DNA from: Paradesertivirga sp966210515 | GTDB taxonomy: Bacteria > Bacteroidota > Bacteroidia > Sphingobacteriales > Sphingobacteriaceae | Assembly: GCA_966210515.1 (NCBI GenBank) | Contig: CBIHLM010000005.1 | Coordinates: 1-64,000 of the forward strand | Direction: 5' to 3' | Length of the DNA: 64,000 nucleotides | In this document: one piece after another, positions 17,327 to 26,959 of the stretch | Layout of the letters: every line of letters starts with the position of its first letter | Position numbering within the stretch: position 1 is the first letter of the stretch | The notes under the pieces: model-generated | What the model saw: only the letters and a program-made list of their open reading frames with translations | What the model was told of the DNA's origin: nothing | Database searches by the model: none | Made by a program: the position numbers and the translations under genes

Positions 17327-17896
17327 CTAAAGCTGTTTACTGATGATCTTGCTTAAACCAATTCCTAACACCCAGCTATCAGCTCCCTTCAATTTATTGT
17401 CGAAGTTTATCTCCGCACCGATTTCCCAGCCATGAGAGATGGTGACGCCATAATCCACACCCAGATTAAGTATCAGGGAATTGTGGAGATGACTTATCTC
17501 ATCACCGATTCCGAACATTAAATGTGCGTGTTTAATCGGGCTGTAGGACCCAACCGCTTTTGTAATTATTGGACGTTCGTGTTCGGTAATGGTTTTATGA
17601 TCTGCTGCTGTATGCGTTCTAATATCTTCAATAAGAATATCGTTGTGCGATCCGATAGACCAATGCGAGTTGATGATGTAATCGTAGTTGAAAACATACG
17701 CGTCGACAACAAAATCTTTAATGTCAGCGTGTTGTTTTCCGTAATACACATGTCCGATGCCCAGGCTGATTTTATGGGCTCCGTGCTCGTTATCTGTTTC
17801 TTTTGACTGAGCTGATAAATGACTGTTAGCAGAGGTAATTAATAACAGGAAGGGCATGAGGAAATAACAGACAGTGGACAAGCGGAAACAATACAT
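17327..17896 (-). CDS. Exported outer-membrane beta-barrel-like hypothetical protein
   Basis: A 189-residue exported protein with a signal peptide (YFLMPFLLLITSANS, cleavage near AHLSAQS). The mature part is a series of alternating hydrophobic strands (KISLGIGHVYYG, SLILNLGVDYGVTI, WEIGAEINFD) and ends SWVLGIGLSKIISKQL, as expected of a small outer-membrane barrel. It is unusually rich in histidine (for example HTAADHKTITEHE). Function unknown. Single gene. Confidence 0.7.
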   Translation of the reverse strand: MYCFRLSTVCYFLMPFLLLITSANSHLSAQSKETDNEHGAHKISLGIGHVYYGKQHADIKDFVVDAYVFNYDYIINSHWSIGSHNDILIEDIRTHTAADHKTITEHERPIITKAVGSYSPIKHAHLMFGIGDEISHLHNSLILNLGVDYGVTISHGWEIGAEINFDNKLKGADSWVLGIGLSKIISKQL

Positions 17897-18217
17897 GTGA
17901 TCTTTTATTGATTAGGCAAAAATATTTTACTGTTTCTCTCTAAACAATGACGGTGAACATAAAAGGATTTGATAGTGGTTGCCAGGAATTGTTTTGTTGA
18001 TATCTACACCTGACGGAGCGGAAAGCCCGGAGTGTTGTGCGGGGGAATTATGCTTTGGCTAAAACACGAGGACTTGATTAAACAGCAGGTCGGGATTGCC
18101 TACAAAGGATATGATGCTTCTCAATACACACATAGTGCATAAAATAGAAATAAATTGCACGAACAATTAACTTTTGAATGAGTTATTTAACCAGCAAAAC
18201 AATAAGGTAAGTTTACA
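17897..18217. other. Intergenic region between divergent genes
   Basis: A 321-bp gap. No coding frame or strong repeat is visible. TAACTTTTG about 45 bp before the downstream ATG is close to the Bacteroidetes -7 consensus, and GGTAAG lies just before the start codon at 18218. Nothing else stands out. Confidence 0.5.
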
Positions 18218-20905
18218 ATGAGACAAAATGATTTTCAAAAAAGTATTTTATTGATAACAGTTTGTTTAATTGCGCTGAGTTGTAAGGTAAAGGTTAATCG
18301 CGAGCTGCCCGGATATTCGGATTATGATATGCCCTCACCGGCTCCGGCAGCACCCGGCGAGCCCTTTGCTCCTCCAATGTTTGGAAACGCCAAAGGGAAT
18401 ACGCCTCTTTGTGCTGAGTGGACTCAAACTGCTGGTCCTGACGAGTCTTTGATACTTTCCGGTGAAGGTTTTACAGGATATAAGAGGGCTGATGAAGGTA
18501 AAGACTCGCGATTTAAAGTGTATGGCGCGGGGGGGATGGTTAAAGACGCGAGTATACAGCGTTTAGAAAAAAATAAAGCAGTTATTACAATTGATAAGAA
18601 AGTTCCTAAATGGTCAATGTACCTCATCTGGCCGGGGAATAAGTATGGTTATGGAAAGCCAATCGCGGTAAATAAAACAGATGCCTGGTGGCTCGGTCCG
18701 GCTAAAGCGAGTCGGGGAAGCACTGTTTCTGTATTTGGGCGAAATCTTTCTCAGTTTAATGATTCTGTATCGTCTAATATTTATATTAAGCCTGCCAGAG
18801 GTAAGGGTTTGTGGGCGCGGGTAATCAGGGTAAATCCGTACAAAGTGGATTTTATTGTGCCCAACGAATTGTCAAACGGGGAATATGAGGTATGGACACA
18901 CAATGGCCATGGAGCGAAATATGGCTGGAGCGGCCCTTTAAAGCTTCACGTAACGCTTCCGACACAATGGGTCCAAACTACTTTCAATGTTAAAGACTAC
19001 GGCGCGCTGGGTAATGGCGTTTCGGATGATACAGATGCAATTTACAGGACTTTGGCTGCTGCCGCAAAATCAAGCCGTTCGACGGTTTATTTTCCCGGGG
19101 GTACTTATATCATAAGCAGAATGCTTAATCCAACAGATAATACCAGGTGGAAGGGTGATGGACAGGAAAAAACTTTCATTAAGTGTGGTACCGGCTTTAG
19201 TGCAAAATCCGACGCGATGATTTACGGAAGCGTGAATACGTTGGAGGTAAGCGATTTGACATTCGATACCAATAACAATTTCAGGGCTATACACTCATCG
19301 CCCTTTTTTTTGCGCGGAAGTTCGAATGTAAGATTGCAGAATGTTACATTCTCTTTTCAGAATTATGATGTGTGGCAACTCGATAATACTAATGAGGTTT
19401 TTATTAGAAATTGTAAAATAATAGGGAAAATATCCTTCCTTGGAAAAGCTTCGCAATTGTTTATCGATAGCTGCAACTTTTATTTAACAAACGATGCAGA
19501 AAATGCGCTTCACTCATGGGGTGGCAATGGAATCAGCCTTACTAACTCAACGTGTCGCGATTATGATAATAAGGATATAAACAACGGTGCAGGTTGGGGT
19601 AAAGGCCGTTTTTTTCATGCTGCGGGTAATGCCGGCAGTACGCGGCATACTTATTTGGGGAATAACAGAACGTATGATCTGGCGGTAAGGCCCGTGGGAA
19701 CGGATCAAAATTCTGGTGAGCAATTTTTATGGGAAGGCTTCTCTGCGAAGTGGTCGGGCGTAGCAAGTGCATCGTCTCAATCAGAAACCAATTTACGGCA
19801 GTTTTCTAAAACCCTGGCTCCCGGAATGTTTATCGCGGTAATCACAAAAGGCAGGGGCGTGGGGCAATCCCGATGGGTTCGCTCTGATAAAGGCTCTGCT
19901 ATTGTACTGGAACGACCATGGAATGTGCCTCCGGATAATACAAGCACTATTGCTATTGGCCACTTTGCTGATAAAATAGTGATGTATAAAAATTATATTG
20001 ACGGGAAGGCGGAAGCCGTAAACAGGGATGAGAACGCCTCGTCAGGGATACAGCCTTATGGAGGGGTTTTAAACTTTATCGCTGACGGAAATATTTTAAC
20101 AGATGTCAGGGCAGGAATCTCAAACTGGTCTACACAACATACTACAGGGATCGATCCGAATTATTTTAATCTCTATGTAAATAATACAATTAGCAAAAGC
20201 AGGTGGGGTATTATGAATGCGCTGCTGGAGTTGAAAAGAGCCGAGACCGGATTAATGGGAACTATCTACCGCAAAAATATTATTCAAAATGCAATTGAAT
20301 CGGGTATTGCTATATGGCTGAGTCCTTCCGGTACACCGATTATGGACAATTTTTTATATGAGCACAATGCGTTTTTAAATGTAGCCAGAGGTTTTTATCT
20401 GCGGAATAAGCCAGCTGCTAATATCACTGATCAGACTTTTTATAAAAATAGCTTCAGTTCAAGTGCAGGGTACCCGGCAATCGCTTTAACGGATAATAAT
20501 AAGTTTCGGGGTAATACTTATAAGGGATTCACTGCCGCATATTCGGGAAACCTGTCGGCAAATGCGATAGCTGCACCTTTTCATGTTATTGAAATTCCGG
20601 GTGCCGCTAAAGACTCAATCATCACTATGCCTTTTACACTTTGGAATGCGGGTTCATCAGAATTGAATTTCCAACTTAAAACCGATGTTAAATGGCTCAA
20701 TGTTTCCGAAAATTCGGGCCGCATAAAAGATGAAAGGATGAGCAATCATATTGTGTTAAAAGCAGATCCCGCCGGATTGTCTGCCGGTTTACACCGGGCT
20801 CATCTGTCGGTAATCTCAGGTAACCACATCAGAAAGTACACCGTATTGCTCAATGTTGTTGAAGAGTTTATAAAAAGTGAAAGAAAGAAAGCAGAGAAAG
20901 ATTGA
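18218..20905 (+). CDS. Large parallel beta-helix lipoprotein with pectate-lyase-like fold
   Basis: An 895-residue lipoprotein; signal LLITVCLIALSCKV puts the lipidated Cys at residue 22. Residues about 60-245 look like two IPT/TIG-type Ig domains (ESLILSGEGFTGY, STVSVFGRNLSQF). At residue 255 the motif FNVKDYGALGNGVSDDTDAI begins a Pectate_lyase_3-type right-handed beta-helix running to about 780. The last 90 residues (WNAGSSELNFQLKTDVKWLN) resemble a BACON-type Ig domain. The fold is used by pectin-active and other polysaccharide-active enzymes, but catalytic residues are not assignable. It is monocistronic and ends in a clear terminator. Confidence 0.75.
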   Translation: MRQNDFQKSILLITVCLIALSCKVKVNRELPGYSDYDMPSPAPAAPGEPFAPPMFGNAKGNTPLCAEWTQTAGPDESLILSGEGFTGYKRADEGKDSRFKVYGAGGMVKDASIQRLEKNKAVITIDKKVPKWSMYLIWPGNKYGYGKPIAVNKTDAWWLGPAKASRGSTVSVFGRNLSQFNDSVSSNIYIKPARGKGLWARVIRVNPYKVDFIVPNELSNGEYEVWTHNGHGAKYGWSGPLKLHVTLPTQWVQTTFNVKDYGALGNGVSDDTDAIYRTLAAAAKSSRSTVYFPGGTYIISRMLNPTDNTRWKGDGQEKTFIKCGTGFSAKSDAMIYGSVNTLEVSDLTFDTNNNFRAIHSSPFFLRGSSNVRLQNVTFSFQNYDVWQLDNTNEVFIRNCKIIGKISFLGKASQLFIDSCNFYLTNDAENALHSWGGNGISLTNSTCRDYDNKDINNGAGWGKGRFFHAAGNAGSTRHTYLGNNRTYDLAVRPVGTDQNSGEQFLWEGFSAKWSGVASASSQSETNLRQFSKTLAPGMFIAVITKGRGVGQSRWVRSDKGSAIVLERPWNVPPDNTSTIAIGHFADKIVMYKNYIDGKAEAVNRDENASSGIQPYGGVLNFIADGNILTDVRAGISNWSTQHTTGIDPNYFNLYVNNTISKSRWGIMNALLELKRAETGLMGTIYRKNIIQNAIESGIAIWLSPSGTPIMDNFLYEHNAFLNVARGFYLRNKPAANITDQTFYKNSFSSSAGYPAIALTDNNKFRGNTYKGFTAAYSGNLSANAIAAPFHVIEIPGAAKDSIITMPFTLWNAGSSELNFQLKTDVKWLNVSENSGRIKDERMSNHIVLKADPAGLSAGLHRAHLSVISGNHIRKYTVLLNVVEEFIKSERKKAEKD

Positions 20906-20960
20906 TACTCGGTTTTAAAAAGTCAGATCAGGCGATCGCGATAAATAATGTAACAAATTG

Positions 20961-20995
20961 AACCTCAGTTGACAACGCTTCTGAGGTTTTTTTTT
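20961..20995 (+). terminator. Intrinsic terminator after beta-helix lipoprotein gene
   Basis: AACCTCAG (20961-20968) pairs with CTGAGGTT (20981-20988) around a 12-base loop, followed by an unbroken T-run to 20995. Confidence 0.85.
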
Positions 20996-21209
20996 GTAAT
21001 CTACCCCTCTGGAAAAAATATTTCTGAGAGAAAAATACACACTTCTTGTGAAAACAATTGTTTAATTTTGTGTTATGGTGAGTGATCAGGCTTTTCGTGA
21101 GGAAAGCAGATCTTAAACATTCGCGGATTTTCGTACCCATTGATGGTATCCTTTCTCAATACGCGAACACGAGTTTTGTTTTTAATTCTTTGACTGGCTT
21201 TGATAGTAT

Positions 21210-23000
21210 ATGGAACAGCCGATGACATTTTTCAACTGGTCGTTAAAAAAAGTGCTTTTAACAGAATCTGATGCTTTTGTAAAAGCAAAGATCAAAATTG
21301 TGTTTGTTATCCTGATTTTTTCATTGGTTAAACTTAGCTGTGTTATTCCGGTGTTATTGCAAAATAATCAGCACCTGCATTTGCCCCGGGCAATTACTAT
21401 GCTGGTGCTTTATCTTACACTATTAAAACTTCTTCTGGCTAATAAGAACAATCTGAAGATGGTAGCTCATGCTCTGGCGTGTATTGGGTTATTTGTTATC
21501 TGGAGCAATGTTTTAATGTATGCGAAAGCCGTTAATCTAATTACGGTTCAGTTTGTCTTTATGATGATTCTGAGTGCCTTTTATATATTGGGCAGGGGCT
21601 TCGGAATTTTCTATTCGGCTTTAACCACAATTCCAGTTATATCCTTTTTAGTTTTTCCGGACAAATTAGTTACCTGGAATGGTTTACCAAACGAATTGGC
21701 TTCGCCGGGGTATGAAATTATTTTGGTGTTAAACTTCATCTCCATAATATATGCGCACTATCTATTCCAGCAGGCTTTTGTGAAGACACTTGCAGAGAAG
21801 GAGAACCTAAATAGGCAATTACACCTGGCGGTAAACGAGGCTAATAACGCTGCATTATCTAAATCGGACTTTTTGTCGAGTATGTCGCATGAACTTCGAA
21901 CACCGCTCAACTCTGTCATTGGTATTAGTGAGCTTTTATTGATGGATTCAACTAACCAAGAGCAGGAAGAGAACTTAAAGATTTTGAAGTTTTCAGCAGT
22001 AAATCTTCATTCGCTTATAAATGACATCCTTGATTTTAATAAACTTGATTCTGAAAGAGTAGAGCTCGAAGCTATTTCTGTTAATTTAAATGAATTAATG
22101 AATGATATCTGCGCAGGATTGCAGTTTCAGGCTAAACAAAAGGGTATTAAGTTAATAGTGACAATTGATGAACTACTAAAAAGCCAGGATATCATAAGCG
22201 ACCCGACACGCATCACTCAAATTATTTACAACTTGGCCGGAAACGCAATTAAATTCACCGAGAAGGGCAGAGTTTCTGTTACACTACAGGTTTTGTGTTT
22301 AGATGAGGAGGAAATTACCGTGCGGTTTTCTGTAATCGACACAGGAATAGGTATCAGTGCCGACAAGCAGGAAGCAATTTTTGAACCTTTTACTCAAGCG
22401 TCCTCAAGCACCACCCGAAACTTTGGGGGGACCGGTTTGGGACTTGCAATAGTAAAACGTTTGTTGTCTTTGTTTGAAAGTAAAATCAACCTCCAAAGTT
22501 CAGCTGGCTCTGGTTCGACCTTCTTTTTTGATATTGTTTTTAAATTAAATAAAGAACCTTCGGGTATAAACGTTGAAAGTCTGGAATCTGAATATGACTT
22601 AACAGGCTTGAAGGTTTTGGTTGCTGAAGATAACCAAATGAACCGGGTTTTATTGCTTAAAGTGTTCAGCAAATGGAATAATGAGCCTGTGTTTGCATTA
22701 AACGGTAGCGAAGCAATTGAAATGCTAAGCAAAGATTCTTATGATGTTGTTCTGATGGATTTGCACATGCCTCTGATGGATGGATACGAAGCTGCGAGGT
22801 CTATCCGGGCTATAGCTGATCCAGTTAAAGCAGCGGTACCCATTATAGCTTTGACTGCGTCTGTATCTGATAATCTTAATTTTAAAATCAAAGAAGCCGG
22901 AATGGACGATTATATTCTGAAGCCATTCAAGCTAAAAGATCTTTATAACAAATTGAAAGATATCCCTGTAAAGGTGGTAGCTTGTAAATCGGTGTCTTAA
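21210..23000 (+). CDS. Hybrid histidine kinase with receiver domain
   Basis: A 596-residue membrane kinase. About six hydrophobic helices fill residues 28-190 with no known sensor domain. HisKA carries the phospho-accepting His227 in SSMSHELRTPLNS. HATPase_c shows the N box (NLAGNAIKFTEKG), G1 (DTGIGIS) and G2 (GGTGLGLAI). A C-terminal receiver domain has the phospho-acceptor Asp517 in LMDLHMPLMDG and the conserved Lys in ILKPF. There is no output domain, so a separate partner is expected; none is adjacent. A second ATG at 21222 (MTFFNW) is a possible start. Confidence 0.9.
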   Translation: MEQPMTFFNWSLKKVLLTESDAFVKAKIKIVFVILIFSLVKLSCVIPVLLQNNQHLHLPRAITMLVLYLTLLKLLLANKNNLKMVAHALACIGLFVIWSNVLMYAKAVNLITVQFVFMMILSAFYILGRGFGIFYSALTTIPVISFLVFPDKLVTWNGLPNELASPGYEIILVLNFISIIYAHYLFQQAFVKTLAEKENLNRQLHLAVNEANNAALSKSDFLSSMSHELRTPLNSVIGISELLLMDSTNQEQEENLKILKFSAVNLHSLINDILDFNKLDSERVELEAISVNLNELMNDICAGLQFQAKQKGIKLIVTIDELLKSQDIISDPTRITQIIYNLAGNAIKFTEKGRVSVTLQVLCLDEEEITVRFSVIDTGIGISADKQEAIFEPFTQASSSTTRNFGGTGLGLAIVKRLLSLFESKINLQSSAGSGSTFFFDIVFKLNKEPSGINVESLESEYDLTGLKVLVAEDNQMNRVLLLKVFSKWNNEPVFALNGSEAIEMLSKDSYDVVLMDLHMPLMDGYEAARSIRAIADPVKAAVPIIALTASVSDNLNFKIKEAGMDDYILKPFKLKDLYNKLKDIPVKVVACKSVS

Positions 23001-23202
23001 TTTCTTCATAATCAACTGGTGTTTATTGGATTTTTCACCAAGTTTTAAAGGTTAGCAAACAACTTTCTCGGAGTAATATTTTTTGCAGCTTAGAATCAAT
23101 TAGTTGCTCAGGTTTTGTGAAGTGTATGTGAAAAAAATCAAAACTTCATCAAAACTTCATGTTCGCGCGTCATCTTTGAGTTCAATCAAATTTAAAAAGA
23201 AC

Positions 23203-23964
23203 ATGAAACGATTTTTTATCCTCGGAGCCTTGGCTATAGCAGTTGCTTTTTCATCCTGTACGGACGATAATACATCTTCTGCAACCAAATTCTCTGTTAA
23301 GATGACGGATGCACCGGGTGCATATCAGTCTTTATTATTGAATGTAAAAGAAATTCAAGTATTTACTTCAGACGGGATGACCACAATGCCGGTTGGCACG
23401 GAACCATTTGATATATTACATTTCAGAATGGGCAAAGATACATTGCTTGCTTCTCAGGATATTCCTGCAGGTCAGCTGCAAGAGATTCGTCTGGTTTTAA
23501 ATGAAACAGGAAATACGGTTATGGTGGATGGTGTAGAGCATAATTTAACCACACCAAGTGCACAAAGTTCGGGTTTAAAACTGAAAGTAAATGCCGATTT
23601 AAGTGCTGGTAGCGAGTATACTTTATTGCTTGATTTCGACGCTGCAAAATCCATCGTGAAAACCGGGAACGGAAAATATATCTTAAAGCCTGTAATCAGA
23701 GCTATACCGCAGGCAATATCAGGTTCAATGAGGGGCGTTATTTCTCCGGCTGCTGCAAGTCCGAAAATATATGCTATCACCGGTACTGATACCATTGGTA
23801 CAATCTCGGATTCAACAGGTGCTTTTTATTTTCCAGGATTAAAAGCCGGAACTTATAAGGTTGATATTGTGCCTGTTAACCCTTATCAAGTTAAAAGTCT
23901 TGAAAATATTTCGGTAGTAAATGGTTCTACAAAAGATTTAGGAACGATTACCATTGTTCAATAA
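23203..23964 (+). CDS. DUF4382 domain lipoprotein with carboxypeptidase-regulatory-like domain
   Basis: A 253-residue lipoprotein. I chose the ATG at 23203 because it gives MKRFFILGALAIAVAFSSCT, a clean lipoprotein signal; the frame is open 33 codons further upstream without support. Residues 30-175 form a DUF4382 domain (FSVKMTDAPGAYQSLLLNVKEIQVF, then AGQLQEIRLVLNETGN). The last 75 residues are a carboxypeptidase-regulatory-like Ig domain (DSTGAFYFPGLKAGTYKVDI). Probably an envelope or surface protein of unknown function. Followed by a terminator. Confidence 0.88.
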   Translation: MKRFFILGALAIAVAFSSCTDDNTSSATKFSVKMTDAPGAYQSLLLNVKEIQVFTSDGMTTMPVGTEPFDILHFRMGKDTLLASQDIPAGQLQEIRLVLNETGNTVMVDGVEHNLTTPSAQSSGLKLKVNADLSAGSEYTLLLDFDAAKSIVKTGNGKYILKPVIRAIPQAISGSMRGVISPAAASPKIYAITGTDTIGTISDSTGAFYFPGLKAGTYKVDIVPVNPYQVKSLENISVVNGSTKDLGTITIVQ

Positions 23965-24011
23965 AGGTAAAGCCTTGCTGTTTTAAACAGCAGGTTTGTT
24001 TATAAATACGG

Positions 24012-24048
24012 CCCGTAAAATAGCGATAGCTTTTTACGGGTTTTTTTT
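24012..24048 (+). terminator. Intrinsic terminator after DUF4382 gene
   Basis: CCCGTAAAA (24012-24020) pairs with TTTTACGGG (24032-24040), followed by eight T. A smaller stem-loop (GCTGTT/AACAGC) lies just upstream. Confidence 0.88.
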
Positions 24049-24145
24049 GCAAAAGCTTAACTGACGGTAATTTAAAAAACTTCCTGTGTCGCCTTAGAAT
24101 ACGAATACAGTACATGTTTATCCGACTGTACCAAGTATCGACTTG

Positions 24146-24784
24146 TTAGCAGCTTTGATTTTCTATCTCAAAAGGTTCTACCAGACATTTACTGATAATA
24201 ACTTTCTCATTTAAACCCTCCTGCATCATCCCGGCCATTGTATCTCTGAGGCTCAATGTCATATCCAGAAGCAAGGCTGTACTGCTGTCTGTGTAAGGCT
24301 TTAATAGCTCAAGTCGTTTATCCAGTTGGGATGTATGAATGGTTTCATTGTTCCTACCTGATGCTTTAAAAATTAAGTCCCCCAATATATCCACACGCTC
24401 TATTGTATAGCTCACTAACCTATCTGTATAGCTCGAAAATAAGTCATTGTAATCATGATTCTTAACGGCAGAATCAATTCGGGATACCCGCTGATATAAT
24501 AAAATATTTTCCTTTTCAAGTGTGATATTATTAATCCCGGCAAGCTGATTTGTTTTATTAGTTAGTTCGGAAAACAAGTTTCCTAGCATTTGTACTGCTT
24601 TGTCTTTTGAGCCAAGTAATAGTTCCGGTTTGAGAGTAAATTCATTCGACGTAGTAGCGTTTTCTGCTTCCTTTCTATCGCTGGCAAGCAAAAGGCGATA
24701 AGCAGTTTCTAAAACTTCGTAACGCAGCTCATTGAAAAAGAGAAGGTTGCTTTCAATGTTTTGAAGGTATTCAGTACTTTTCAT
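24146..24784 (-). CDS. Hypothetical alpha-helical protein
   Basis: A 212-residue soluble protein with no signal peptide or membrane segment. Composition and pattern suggest long amphipathic helices (YLQNIESNLLFFNELRYEV, LLDMTLSLRDTMAGMMQEG), perhaps a helical bundle or coiled coil. It resembles no family that I recognise. Codon use is ordinary for the window. It converges with the DUF4382 gene. Confidence 0.65.
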   Translation of the reverse strand: MKSTEYLQNIESNLLFFNELRYEVLETAYRLLLASDRKEAENATTSNEFTLKPELLLGSKDKAVQMLGNLFSELTNKTNQLAGINNITLEKENILLYQRVSRIDSAVKNHDYNDLFSSYTDRLVSYTIERVDILGDLIFKASGRNNETIHTSQLDKRLELLKPYTDSSTALLLDMTLSLRDTMAGMMQEGLNEKVIISKCLVEPFEIENQSC

Positions 24785-25258
24785 TTTGGTTTATTTTGGT
24801 TTAATGCTGGTGTTTTTCGCTTTCCATAGCGGAAAGACGCGAAAGTTCCAATATAAAAAAAAGGGGAAGATATTTGCTTGATTTAGCCTGCATTTTTAGC
24901 AGAAAGCAATTATTGTATTGAAGATTTTACCTTGCAGCCCGACCGCTTAATTAATTGATATCACTTCGACAGCTGACACGAATCAGGATGTATGTTTTCT
25001 GGTTGAAAGATATTTGTATATCAAAATTGAAGATCATGAAGATGTTAGCGCTATTAATTGTTTTTTCGATAGTTTCTGCGATATCGGAAGTGTCTTTATT
25101 ACAAACTACTCGCAGCAAGCAGGAGCGAATAGTGATAAATAAGAAATGCGAAATTTTTAATAATGGCGGAGCAAAGCTTGGCTACATCACCTGTGCATCA
25201 CATTGCTTTTTCCTATAGGCAAAAAAAATCGGATCGAATTAATATAAACACTTTACAT
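24785..25258. other. Gap with a possible short secreted peptide
   Basis: This 474-bp gap contains a rightward frame, 24955-25218. Its most plausible start is the ATG at 25036, which would give a 60-residue product opening with a signal-like stretch (MKMLALLIVFSIVSAIS) and ending in three cysteines' worth of polar sequence. No homologue is recognised and it ends 40 bp before the DUF305 gene. It may be a real small gene, a leader or chance; I see nothing else here. Confidence 0.3.
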
Positions 25259-25948
25259 ATGAGAAATCTAATTTTACCATTAATTGCAGCAATTTTAGTA
25301 ATTATCAGTTGCGAAAGCAAAAGAGCAAAAATCGGATCAGCCGATTCCGTCTCTACCGACACAAGCTTTGAAAGTTCGGGAATGATGGGTATGGATACTT
25401 CCCTACATGGTTACGGAAGATCAGGCATGATGAGGTCCAGGCAGGCAATGATGGACCAGATGCATCAGATGAGAATGTCGGGTAATACGGATCATGACTT
25501 AGCAACCATGCTCATTTATCACCATAGGGGAGCTATAAATATGTCGGAGGAAGAGTTGAAATCCGGTACTGATCAGGAAATGAAAGATATAGCGAAGAAG
25601 ATAAAGGACATGAGTCAAAAGGAGATTGATGATTTGAAATCCATTGCAGAAAGATACAAATCATCGGCTAAGGATTACAGCCCCGAAAACAAAAGCCGGG
25701 GATTGGGTATGGCTATGAATAAAAACATGATGGCGATGATGGAAATGGGTGATACGACTGCCAAAAGCGTTGATCATCAGTTTGCTAAAATGATGAAAAG
25801 GCATCATGAGCATGGTGTTGTGATGGGGGAAATGGTTTTAGAGCACAGTAAAGATCAGACGTTTAAAACCATTGCTAAAAAAATGATTGACGATCAAAAA
25901 GGAGATATACAGAAATTACAGGCATGGCTGGATAAGCAGAAAGGATAG
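25259..25948 (+). CDS. DUF305 family lipoprotein (tandem repeat)
   Basis: A 229-residue lipoprotein; the ATG at 25259 gives MRNLILPLIAAILVIISCES with a good lipobox, whereas an upstream ATG would bury the signal. It contains two DUF305/ferritin-like four-helix units, each opening with D-H-x-(F/L)-A-x-M and an HH pair (DHDLATMLIYHHRGAINMSEE and DHQFAKMMKRHHEHGVVMGE). It is very rich in Met and His, which suggests binding of copper or another metal in the periplasm; that is inference. Confidence 0.88.
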   Translation: MRNLILPLIAAILVIISCESKRAKIGSADSVSTDTSFESSGMMGMDTSLHGYGRSGMMRSRQAMMDQMHQMRMSGNTDHDLATMLIYHHRGAINMSEEELKSGTDQEMKDIAKKIKDMSQKEIDDLKSIAERYKSSAKDYSPENKSRGLGMAMNKNMMAMMEMGDTTAKSVDHQFAKMMKRHHEHGVVMGEMVLEHSKDQTFKTIAKKMIDDQKGDIQKLQAWLDKQKG

Positions 25949-26065
25949 TTCTGAGTTTTTAATTTAATAGTGTTGATTGAGGGGCCAGCGGATTAATTCT
26001 CTGGCTTCTTTATTGATCTTCTGGGATTGCTTTTCCAAGGAGTAATTAAAAACTGTATTTTCTTC

Positions 26066-26638
26066 TTATTTTAATAAATTATCCACGAAGCTTTGCATTT
26101 TTTCTGAGTTATAGTCGGCCATGCCCTCATGCTTGAATACAATTTTACCTCTTTTATCTATAAGCACAGTAGTTGGAACACTGCCTTTAAAAAGTGCCTC
26201 GGAGATGTTGCTGCCCTGAGAGAAAACCGGCAGATCATAGTTGTTTTTTTTCATAAAATTTTGGGCAGCATTTTGTTTATTATCTACATCTACCATTAAA
26301 AAGATCATCTGCTGATTGTCTTTATACCGGGCTTTAAGCGAATTGATAGAAGACATTTCTGCGATACACGGCGGACACCAGGTGGCCCAGAAATTCAGAA
26401 AAATTACTTTGTCTTTCATTCTTGAAATATCCAGATGTTGGCCATTCGAGCCGATAAATAGCGTTGCAGGAGCATTTGGGTAATCAGAATCATTTTCTGA
26501 TTTGCTAATGCCGGGCTGATACAACCCTGTTTTAATGAGCGCTTTTAATAGAAATGCCTTTGCGTTTGGATTGAAGGCGATAATGGCTAAAAGCATCAGC
26601 GAAATGATAAAGCCCAGATTTGATTTTAAATATCTCAT
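26066..26638 (-). CDS. TlpA-like thiol-disulfide oxidoreductase
   Basis: A 190-residue exported thioredoxin-fold protein anchored by an N-terminal hydrophobic helix (LGFIISLMLLAIIAF). The active site is FWATWCPPCIAEM, with the family cis-proline in SVPTTVLID. TlpA/ResA-type proteins reduce disulfides in the periplasm, for example in apocytochrome c or copper-site proteins. It lies directly upstream of, and divergent from, the NO reductase operon, so a role in maturing the cytochromes or copper centres nearby is plausible but not shown. Confidence 0.9.
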   Translation of the reverse strand: MRYLKSNLGFIISLMLLAIIAFNPNAKAFLLKALIKTGLYQPGISKSENDSDYPNAPATLFIGSNGQHLDISRMKDKVIFLNFWATWCPPCIAEMSSINSLKARYKDNQQMIFLMVDVDNKQNAAQNFMKKNNYDLPVFSQGSNISEALFKGSVPTTVLIDKRGKIVFKHEGMADYNSEKMQSFVDNLLK

Positions 26639-26838
26639 TGTAAAAGTCAGAAAAAAAAGAGCTGATTGATGTCAGGAAAATCTGCTCTTAGGTAAAGATC
26701 GTCAAGATCGTTTAAGGGGTCTGTAAAGTTTGTGTTTTTCTTTAAAAGATGACTTGTGATAAACATCTCAGCACAAATGCCAGCAGGCGTCTTTATTCAT
26801 TCAGTTTCCTGTTTAACTAGTTCACGAATTTTAAAAAA

Positions 26839-26905
26839 GTGATCTGCGTCATTTTATTAAAGATGTATTAATCGCTTCTTTGAAAAAAAAGATAATTATG
26901 TCTTT
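26839..26905 (+). promoter_or_regulatory. Promoter of hemerythrin-norB operon with NO-type operator
   Basis: AAAGATAATTATGTCTTT (26888-26905) is a dyad shared with three other promoters of this island. It covers TAATTATG (26893-26900), one base off the -7 consensus TAnnTTTG. GTGAT-CTGC-GTCAT (26839-26852) has CRP/FNR half-site spacing, about 51 bp from the centre of the dyad. The start codon is at 26960. Repression through the dyad and activation through the upstream site are inferred from layout. Confidence 0.6.
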
Positions 26906-26959
26906 TATTTACAAATCGTGCCTGTAGGGTAACCCAGGTTCATAAACAAGATATGTCAT

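Noticed and set aside
20928..21140. Leftward 70-codon frame after the beta-helix gene
   Set aside because: It overlaps a clear intrinsic terminator and has no family support.
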